From Treponema sp. (GTDB taxonomy: Bacteria; Spirochaetota; Spirochaetia; Treponematales; Treponemataceae): a DNA stretch of 64,000 bases. The notes beneath the pieces are model-generated. The model was not told the DNA's origin and searched no databases. It was given only the letters and a program-made list of their open reading frames with translations. The stretch covers positions 109,332 to 173,331 of the forward strand of contig JAAVAP010000018.1 in assembly GCA_014804005.1 (NCBI GenBank). Reading direction: 5' to 3'. Positions 57,618 through 64,000 of the stretch are shown here, piece after piece; positions within the stretch are counted from its first letter, which is position 1; every line of letters begins with the position of its first letter. The position numbers and the translations under genes were made by a program.

Positions 57618-58274
57618 CTATTCTTCCTGCAAGAAAATCTTTACGACAAAATCGACGGAATCTTTTCTTATAAAGATTTTTCTGTCTTCAAGCTGCCAAA
57701 ACAAATTCTGTGCGAGGTGGTTTTCCGCAAGCCAGTCAGCATGGCAATTCCAATAGTCGAAATTCACTTCCTCGGAGTCTATCCAGATTTCTTGCGGCCT
57801 TCCGTAAGTCGCAGTCAACGTGTGAATGAAGCGGAGTCTTTCAGAAATGTCCAGCGGGCAAAAATTGTGATACCAATTACAAATCGCGTCCTCATCGTGA
57901 TACCAATGGTATCTCACATGGAAATCTTTTTTCGTTATTCTTATGGTCACGCAGTTTTTAAAATCTGGATATTCACAGACATATCCGTAAACCGAAAAGG
58001 TATAGCCTCCCACTGTTTTGTCAATGTCGTCGTCTTGATTTAAAGTATATCTGTAGCCTTTGGTCTCCATTTGTTTCATCAAACCCAATGGATGACGACC
58101 ACAAATATCTGAAAAGTCGAACGGCATCTCAATCAAAGATTTAAATTCTTTTCGCGTCTCTTTCCATTCGTCTGAACGCTGATCGGGAAAGTATTTTTCT
58201 TCCTTTTTCGAGCAGCAAGAAAGCAACAGCAAAACCAAGAGCAAAAAAGCAGGTGGCAAGATTTTTCTCTTCAT
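57618..58274 (-). CDS. Hypothetical lipoprotein
   Basis: MKRKILPPAFLLLVLLLLSCCSKKEEK, lipoprotein signal peptide. Confidence 0.7.
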   Translation of the reverse strand: MKRKILPPAFLLLVLLLLSCCSKKEEKYFPDQRSDEWKETRKEFKSLIEMPFDFSDICGRHPLGLMKQMETKGYRYTLNQDDDIDKTVGGYTFSVYGYVCEYPDFKNCVTIRITKKDFHVRYHWYHDEDAICNWYHNFCPLDISERLRFIHTLTATYGRPQEIWIDSEEVNFDYWNCHADWLAENHLAQNLFWQLEDRKIFIRKDSVDFVVKIFLQEE

Positions 58275-58312
58275 TTCACAATCTCCATTGTTTAAATTCG
58301 ACTTTCCGAAAA

Positions 58313-58921
58313 TTATTTCAAGGTTTTCAAATTTTTTATAATTTGTACGCGCGTCTTGTCTTTTTTGAAATTATAATATACCAACATATATTTTCCTAGT
58401 GGCAATTCGTACATCGCGACGACCTGCCCTTTCGTGAATTTTCTGTCGGAGATTTTGTTGTTTTCCAGATACAGAATCCTTGTTTCGTAAATATAATGTC
58501 CGTCCTCAAAATTATAGACGCAGCACGTGGCGCGTTGGGATTTTAAGTAGAAAGAATAGTTCACGTAAAATCCAATTTCGCAGCCGTTCTTTTTAAGGAA
58601 TTCGCTTTCCCGACGTACTTTTTCCCTGCCCAAAATTTCTTGCACGTCGCAATCCGCCTCCGCTTTCTTTGCGTAGGATTTGTCCAGTTCATGGAAAGTG
58701 TCCGAAACGTCTTTTTTTCCGAGATTGCTTTTGCGCTCGCAGACGAGATTTTCATTTTCCACGGAGACCGAATAAACGGAAAAATCATAGTCGTCATTCA
58801 GCAAAACCAAAAGCGACTTGTCTTCGTTTATCTGCACTTTTGTCGGGAAGCCCTTGAATTCCAAGGAATGCGCTGCCGCAAAGAAAGCGCATATCAGCCA
58901 TAAAAATAATATTTTTTTCAT
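58313..58921 (-). CDS. Secreted hypothetical protein
   Basis: MKKILFLWLICAFFAAAHS signal peptide; 202 aa. Confidence 0.7.
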   Translation of the reverse strand: MKKILFLWLICAFFAAAHSLEFKGFPTKVQINEDKSLLVLLNDDYDFSVYSVSVENENLVCERKSNLGKKDVSDTFHELDKSYAKKAEADCDVQEILGREKVRRESEFLKKNGCEIGFYVNYSFYLKSQRATCCVYNFEDGHYIYETRILYLENNKISDRKFTKGQVVAMYELPLGKYMLVYYNFKKDKTRVQIIKNLKTLK

Positions 58922-59089
58922 GCGAACTTCAATGTCCTCCGAATCTTTTTTTCCTGCCGTTTTTCCGCGCTTTACGGTCGGGCAGACATTGAGAAGCCGC
59001 GCAAGGCTTCCTTGTCTTCGGCTGAAAGACGCGATTTTAAAATACTAAAATTTTTCCGAATAGTCAAATCTTTTTTTCGGGGATTTGCC

Positions 59090-59195
59090 AAAAACGCAGT
59101 GAGTTTTTGGTGAAAACTCACTGCGTTTTAAAAAAAACTCACTGACTTTTTACCCAAAACTCACTGCGTTTTCGCAACAAACTCACTGCGTTTTT
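59090..59195. repeat. Cluster of five AAACTCACTGCGTTTT-type units (first inverted, then about 22-bp spacing)
   Basis: AAAACGCAGTGAGTTTTT, AAAACTCACTGCGTTTT, AAACTCACTGACTTTTT, AAAACTCACTGCGTTTT, AAACTCACTGCGTTTTT read directly. Confidence 0.9.
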
Positions 59196-59394
59196 ACCGA
59201 ATTCCGCGAATTTCTGGCGGCAGGGCACTGAAAACATGAATGCATACTGGGGAAAGACGTGTGTTTACACATAGTCTTTCAAGTGGGTGTTGAAAAAAAA
59301 TCAATCTATGCCTAAAAAGTATCGGCTCATAATATAAACAAAGTATTTGACATAACTCATTCCATAGGCTAAAATTGAAAACTGGAGAAATAAT

Positions 59395-60504
59395 ATGTTC
59401 GATGAAGTGAAAAAGAATTTCGGCTTTGGCTGTATGCGCCTGCCAATGAATGGCGGCGAAATCGATTACGCCGAGTTCAACAAAATGATTGACACGTTTA
59501 TTGAAAACGGCTTCAACTATTTCGACACGGCGCACGGCTATCATTCGGGCAAAAGCGAAACCGCGCTGCGCGATTGTCTTGTGGCGCGTTATCCTCGGGA
59601 TAAATTTATTCTCACGAACAAATTGACGCAACCTTATTTCAATTCGGAAGCGGAATTGCGTCCTTTTTTTGAAAACCAGCTGAAAATTTGTGGCGTGGAT
59701 TATTTTGATTTTTATTTGATGCACGCACAGTCAAAAGAAATTTTCGCACATTTCAAAAAATGCCGCGCTTACGAGCAGGCTTTGGAATTCAAGGCGGAAG
59801 GAAAAATCAAGCATTTCGGAATTTCATTCCACGACACTGCGGATGTGCTCGACGAAATTTTGAGTGAATATCCGCAAATTGAAGTCGTACAAATTCAGCT
59901 AAATTATGTTGACTACGATGACCCTGCGGTGCAATCGCGCAAATGCCTCGAAGTTTGCAACAAGCACAAAAAGCCCGTCATTGTAATGGAACCCGTGAAA
60001 GGCGGCAATCTCGTAAATCTTCCCGACGACGCGAAAAAATATTTCAAAGAACTCGGCAGCGCAAGCACGGCAAGCTACGCAATCCGTTTTGCCGCCGGGC
60101 AAAAAGGCGTGTTCATGGTGATTTCGGGAATGAGCGACATGGCGCAAATGAACGACAACATTTCGTATATGAAAGATTTCAAGCCGCTTGAAGAAAAGGA
60201 AATGCGAGCCGTTCAAAATGTTTGCGCCGTTTTCAATGGAATGAATCTGATTCCTTGCACGGCGTGTCGCTATTGCACGGACGGCTGCCCGAAAAATATT
60301 TCTATTCCGGATTTGTTTGCGTGCATGAATACCAAAAAACATTACCATGACTGGAACGCGGATTATTACTACAACGAGGTGCACACAAAGAACCGCGGCA
60401 AGGCTTCGGACTGCATCAAATGCGGCAAGTGCGAAAGTGCGTGTCCGCAGCATTTGCCGATTCGCGATTTATTGCAGGAGGTTGCCAAGGAATTTGAAAA
60501 ATAA
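59395..60504 (+). CDS. Aldo/keto reductase with C-terminal 4Fe-4S ferredoxin region
   Basis: FGFGCMRLPMNGGEIDYAEF; FDTAHGYHSGKSE; CTACRYCTDGCPKNISIPDLF; CIKCGKCESACPQHLPIRDLL. Confidence 0.93.
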   Translation: MFDEVKKNFGFGCMRLPMNGGEIDYAEFNKMIDTFIENGFNYFDTAHGYHSGKSETALRDCLVARYPRDKFILTNKLTQPYFNSEAELRPFFENQLKICGVDYFDFYLMHAQSKEIFAHFKKCRAYEQALEFKAEGKIKHFGISFHDTADVLDEILSEYPQIEVVQIQLNYVDYDDPAVQSRKCLEVCNKHKKPVIVMEPVKGGNLVNLPDDAKKYFKELGSASTASYAIRFAAGQKGVFMVISGMSDMAQMNDNISYMKDFKPLEEKEMRAVQNVCAVFNGMNLIPCTACRYCTDGCPKNISIPDLFACMNTKKHYHDWNADYYYNEVHTKNRGKASDCIKCGKCESACPQHLPIRDLLQEVAKEFEK

Positions 60505-60565
60505 AATGCCGGATTTTCGGCGAAGAAAGTTGCGACTTTATTATTAATTTTTATAGGAGTTTGAC

Positions 60566-61147
60566 ATGATTGAAAATGTTTTGGTGAGAAAAAATCTCTC
60601 GTTCAAGTTGAAAATCGCCGTAAAGACAATTATCTCTGCGGGGATTGTCGTGCTCGCGGTGATTCTGCCTCAGCTTGTTCATCTCGCTTATGGACAGGCG
60701 GGCGGCGTTCAATGGCTTCCAATGTATTTGCCCGTTCTGATTGGCGGCTGCATTTTGGGCTGGAAGTGGGGCTTGGGAATAGGCATCGCTTCGCCCATCG
60801 TAAGTTTTTTGATAACATTCGCGCTCGGAAATCCAATGCCTGCGCTTGCGCGGCTTCCGTTCATGGCGGCGGAACTTGCGGTGTTCGCCGCTGTTTCGGG
60901 ATCGTTCGCAAAAAAAATTTCGGTCAACGGCTGGATGGCGTTCCCTGCCGTGCTTTTGGCGCAAGTCGCAGGAAGAAGCGTTTTCATGTTGCTTGCGATT
61001 TTATTTCAAGCGATAACGCCTTTTACGCCCGCCATTATTTGGGCGCAAATTCAAACCGGGCTTTTGGCAATGGTTTTGCAAGCTGTCATCGTGCCGTTCA
61101 TCGTGATGGATTTGAAATTCATTTTGGACAAAAATGCAAATGAATGA
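60566..61147 (+). CDS. ECF transporter S component-like membrane protein
   Basis: Hydrophobic 193 aa; LPVLIGGCILGWKWGLGIGIASPIVSFLIT...PMPALARLPFMAAELAVFA. Confidence 0.75.
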   Translation: MIENVLVRKNLSFKLKIAVKTIISAGIVVLAVILPQLVHLAYGQAGGVQWLPMYLPVLIGGCILGWKWGLGIGIASPIVSFLITFALGNPMPALARLPFMAAELAVFAAVSGSFAKKISVNGWMAFPAVLLAQVAGRSVFMLLAILFQAITPFTPAIIWAQIQTGLLAMVLQAVIVPFIVMDLKFILDKNANE

Positions 61148-61559
61148 TTTGCAAATTGCGAAAAACAATTTGTCGGGACACACGATTTGCCTTTGCAAAA
61201 ACGGCGAATGTTTGTACAGCGAAAAAAAAGGCATCGCGCCAATGATGGACTTCATCGCAAGCGGCGCGAACCTTGAGGGCTATTCTGTCGCCGACCTTGT
61301 TGTCGGCAAAGCGGCGGCGTTGCTCTTTGTCAAGTGCGGCATAAAAAATGTTTTCGCAAAAACGCTTTCCGAAAACGGCAAAAAAATTCTCGAGCGTTAC
61401 GGCATTGATTACGAATACGAAATTTTGGCAGAAAAAATAATCAATCGCGCGGGAACGGATATTTGCCCGATGGAAAAGGCCGTCGCGAATACGGACGATC
61501 CCGAAGAAGCATTTAAAATATTGAAAAATAAACTTTCCGAACTTCAATCTCAACATTGA
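61134..61559 (+). CDS. DUF1893 domain protein
   Basis: LCKNGECLYSEKKGIAPMMDFIASGANLEGYSVADLVVGKAAALLFVKCGIKNVFAKTLSENG; overlaps the previous gene. Confidence 0.88.
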   Translation: MQMNDLQIAKNNLSGHTICLCKNGECLYSEKKGIAPMMDFIASGANLEGYSVADLVVGKAAALLFVKCGIKNVFAKTLSENGKKILERYGIDYEYEILAEKIINRAGTDICPMEKAVANTDDPEEAFKILKNKLSELQSQH

Positions 61560-61602
61560 ATTTTAAGCCGTGACTTTTAAAGTAGCGGCTTAAAATTTTT
61601 GC
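61558..61602 (+). terminator. Terminator hairpin after the DUF1893 gene
   Basis: AATTTTAAGCCG ... CGGCTTAAAATTTTT. Confidence 0.75.
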
Positions 61603-61626
61603 GCTTTTCAATAATAAGAAAATATT

Positions 61627-62343
61627 GTGAAAAATACAAAATTGGAAATAATATTTTTATGCTGCGCTTGCGAAGTGGCAATAGTGGCTTTTGTAGCAGT
61701 CGCAAATTTGTTTGACAATTCGATTTACAATATTTTTTATAATTTGTTTTACGGAATTGGAGCGAGCGTTCTGCTTCCGCTTTTGTTTTTGCGAAAAGAG
61801 AATGCGAATCTTGAAGCGGTAGGAATTAAAAAATTGGGCGCGCGACAAACTTTTGTGTTGGCTTCATTCGTCGCATTTTCCGTGGGCGGACAAATTGTTC
61901 CGAAAGTAGCATCGGGCGAAATGTTGCGCTGGAATGTTTTGCCTGTCGCAATTCTTCCGCTTGTAATGACGACATTTTTTGAGGAATTTTTATTTCGCGG
62001 ATTTTTGCAAACACGTTTGGAAAAACAATTCGGAGCGGTAATTGCAATAATAGTTTCGGGGCTTTTGTTCGCGCTCTATCATCTCGGATATCCTGGGTTT
62101 CGAACGGCCAGTGACATTTTGCTTTTGTTCGCAGTCGGAATCGGTTTCGCCGTTTCGTTCAAATTGGCGGAAAACAATTTGATCGTATCTTACTTTGTTA
62201 ATTTGCCAAACGCTTTCGTCACATATATTTTGAAATTCGAGCAATTTCCAAGAATGACAATTTTGTCAACGATATTTGCCGGCATCACGATAATTTTGAT
62301 TGCCGCTATTTTGTTCGCGATGAAAATTAAGGAGCTGAAATAG
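61627..62343 (+). CDS. CPBP family intramembrane metalloprotease (GTG start)
   Basis: MTTFFEEFLFRGFLQTRLEKQFG...IIVSGLLFALYHLGYPG: CPBP motifs. Confidence 0.88.
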   Translation: MKNTKLEIIFLCCACEVAIVAFVAVANLFDNSIYNIFYNLFYGIGASVLLPLLFLRKENANLEAVGIKKLGARQTFVLASFVAFSVGGQIVPKVASGEMLRWNVLPVAILPLVMTTFFEEFLFRGFLQTRLEKQFGAVIAIIVSGLLFALYHLGYPGFRTASDILLLFAVGIGFAVSFKLAENNLIVSYFVNLPNAFVTYILKFEQFPRMTILSTIFAGITIILIAAILFAMKIKELK

Positions 62344-62531
62344 ATGTGCAAGTTTTTACTTTGCGAGAAAAATAAATAAACAAAAAAATTCGGTAGCAAG
62401 CCTTTGATCTGAGATACAATTCAAAGACTTGCACACATTCTCGCGCAGATTCTACATACTTTGCTCTGCACCGCTCGCATGGGCGAGAGATGTTCACCTC
62501 GTCGCTTTGCGGCTTGTGCAGTTCAAAGAAT

Positions 62532-64000
62532 TTATGCTGTCATTTTTTTAAACGCTTCCAATTCCGCGTCCGCGTGGTTCAAGCCGCGTTCTTCCGCCTT
62601 GCTGATTTCGGCAAGCATTTTTTTGTAGTCGCTCGGAATTATTTTCTTGAAGCGCGGAACAAATTCTTTCCAATTTTCAAGAATATTCTTCGCCACTTGC
62701 GAGCCTGTTTCTTCGGCATGGCGTTGAATGAGCGCGCGCAAATTCGATTCGTCGTGCTCGTCGGAAATTTCTTCCATCAAAACAAGCTGGCTGTTCAGCT
62801 TTTTGTAAAGCTCGTGGCTCGCGTCCAAAATGTACGCGATTCCGCCCGACATTCCGGCCGCGACATTTTTTCCTGTCTCGCCCAAAATTACGACTGTGCC
62901 GCCTGTCATGTATTCAAGCGCGTGGTCGCCGCATCCTTCCACAATGGCGGTCGCGCCTGAGTTGCGCACGCAGAATCTTTCGCCCGCCTTTCCGTTGATG
63001 AACGCTTGTCCGCCGGTCGCGCCGAAAAGTGCGACGTTTCCGATTATGATATTTTCGTCGGATTTGTATTCGGCATCGTGCGGAGTTCGCACAACGATTT
63101 TTCCGCCGCTCAAACCTTTGCCCAAATAGTCGTTTGCGTCGCCTTCCAATTTTAACGAAAGGCCTTTCGGAATGAACGCGCCGAACGATTGCCCGGCCCC
63201 TCCCCGAACGTCAACGGTGAATGCGTCTTCGCAAATCGCGCCGCCGAATTGTTTTTGAATTTCGCTTCCCAAAATCGTGCCGAACGTTCTGTCCGTGCTT
63301 TGGATTTTTATCGGCGAAGAAGTTATGCTGAATTTCTTTTCGACAAATTCATTGTTCGGCGCATCGCAATTTTTGCCGCGCTTCGTTCCGCCAATGTCAT
63401 TCTTTTTGAGAAGCTTTTCGAATTCGGGCAAAAGAATTTTTTCGTCCAAAGTCGAGTTCAATTTAAAGTCGAAAGTGTCTTGTGGATTGAAATGCGTTTC
63501 ATTTTCGTCCGCGGAATTTTTTTCTGCGGAATTTTCGCGTTGCAAAATTCTGCTCATGTCCAAAACACCCGCGCGGCTTGCAGGAAGTTTTTCTTTTATC
63601 TTGAGCAAGTCGGAACGGCCGCACATTTCTTCGACGCTTCGCACGCCGAGGTGCGCCATGATTTCGCGCAATTCCTGCGCAATGAAAAGCATGAAGTTTT
63701 CGACGTATTCGGCTTTGCCCTTGAACTTTTTTCGCAACGCTTCATTTTGCGTCGCCACTCCGAACGGGCATGTGTCCAAGTTGCAAACTCGCATCATCAT
63801 GCAGCCCATCGAAACAAGCGGCGCGGTCGCAAATCCGAATTCTTCCGCGCCGAGCAAAGCGGCTATCGCGACATCGCGCCCGCTCATAAGTTTGCCGTCG
63901 GTTTCGATTACCACGCGCGAACGCAATCCGTTTTGGATGAGCGTTTGGTGAGTTTCCGCCAAGCCCAATTCCCAAGGCAAGCCCGCGTTGTGAATTGAAC
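62532..64000 (-). CDS. gltB: Glutamate synthase large subunit, C-terminal part (partial, runs off right edge)
   Basis: Frame upstream of the ORF start reads SIHNAG-LPWELGLAETHQTLIQNGLRSRV; MGCMMMRVCNLDTCPFGVATQ; GxxGGQAFINGKAGERFCVRNSGATAIVEGCGDHALEYMTGGTVVILG. Confidence 0.95.
   Translation of the reverse strand, partial: SIHNAGLPWELGLAETHQTLIQNGLRSRVVIETDGKLMSGRDVAIAALLGAEEFGFATAPLVSMGCMMMRVCNLDTCPFGVATQNEALRKKFKGKAEYVENFMLFIAQELREIMAHLGVRSVEEMCGRSDLLKIKEKLPASRAGVLDMSRILQRENSAEKNSADENETHFNPQDTFDFKLNSTLDEKILLPEFEKLLKKNDIGGTKRGKNCDAPNNEFVEKKFSITSSPIKIQSTDRTFGTILGSEIQKQFGGAICEDAFTVDVRGGAGQSFGAFIPKGLSLKLEGDANDYLGKGLSGGKIVVRTPHDAEYKSDENIIIGNVALFGATGGQAFINGKAGERFCVRNSGATAIVEGCGDHALEYMTGGTVVILGETGKNVAAGMSGGIAYILDASHELYKKLNSQLVLMEEISDEHDESNLRALIQRHAEETGSQVAKNILENWKEFVPRFKKIIPSDYKKMLAEISKAEERGLNHADAELEAFKKMTA

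Noticed and set aside
59090-59195. CRISPR array
   Set aside because: The units are about 16 bp with only about 5-6 bp between them, one is inverted, and there are no cas genes in the window.
1-64000. tRNA/rRNA genes or IS/prophage
   Set aside because: No cloverleaf, rRNA, transposase, integrase or phage structural proteins were recognised; a tRNAscan/Infernal run would be needed to be certain.

Overview
This 64 kb window looks like ordinary bacterial chromosome, most likely from a host-associated Treponema-type spirochaete (inferred from gene content and codon style, not proven). It is gene-dense with mostly housekeeping and metabolic genes: purine permease, lspA, hsp20, acyl-CoA ligase, recQ, glgX/glgP, leuA, an RNase R-like gene, ribD/ribE/ribBA, csoR/copA, purM and gltB. 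Several Treponema-type secreted or lipoprotein genes of unknown function are also present. I recognised no rRNA, tRNA, CRISPR array, prophage or IS element. The most interesting signals lie outside the ORF track. (1) A 19-aa leader peptide with four consecutive Leu codons, a terminator and a possible antiterminator sit between an RRM-protein gene and leuA, which reads as classical leucine attenuation. (2) copA is fused in frame to a CopZ-like domain that has its own perfect Shine-Dalgarno and ATG. (3) A candidate sRNA of about 90 nt at 39.40-39.49 kb has a C-rich anti-SD linker and its own terminator. (4) A SirTM-type sirtuin overlaps a Zn-macrodomain gene at the left edge. (5) A 10-G tract lies in the signal peptide of a lipoprotein gene, a candidate phase-variation switch. 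(6) A three-copy paralogous secreted-protein cluster has one frameshifted member. Several structured or repeated intergenic elements are also reported.
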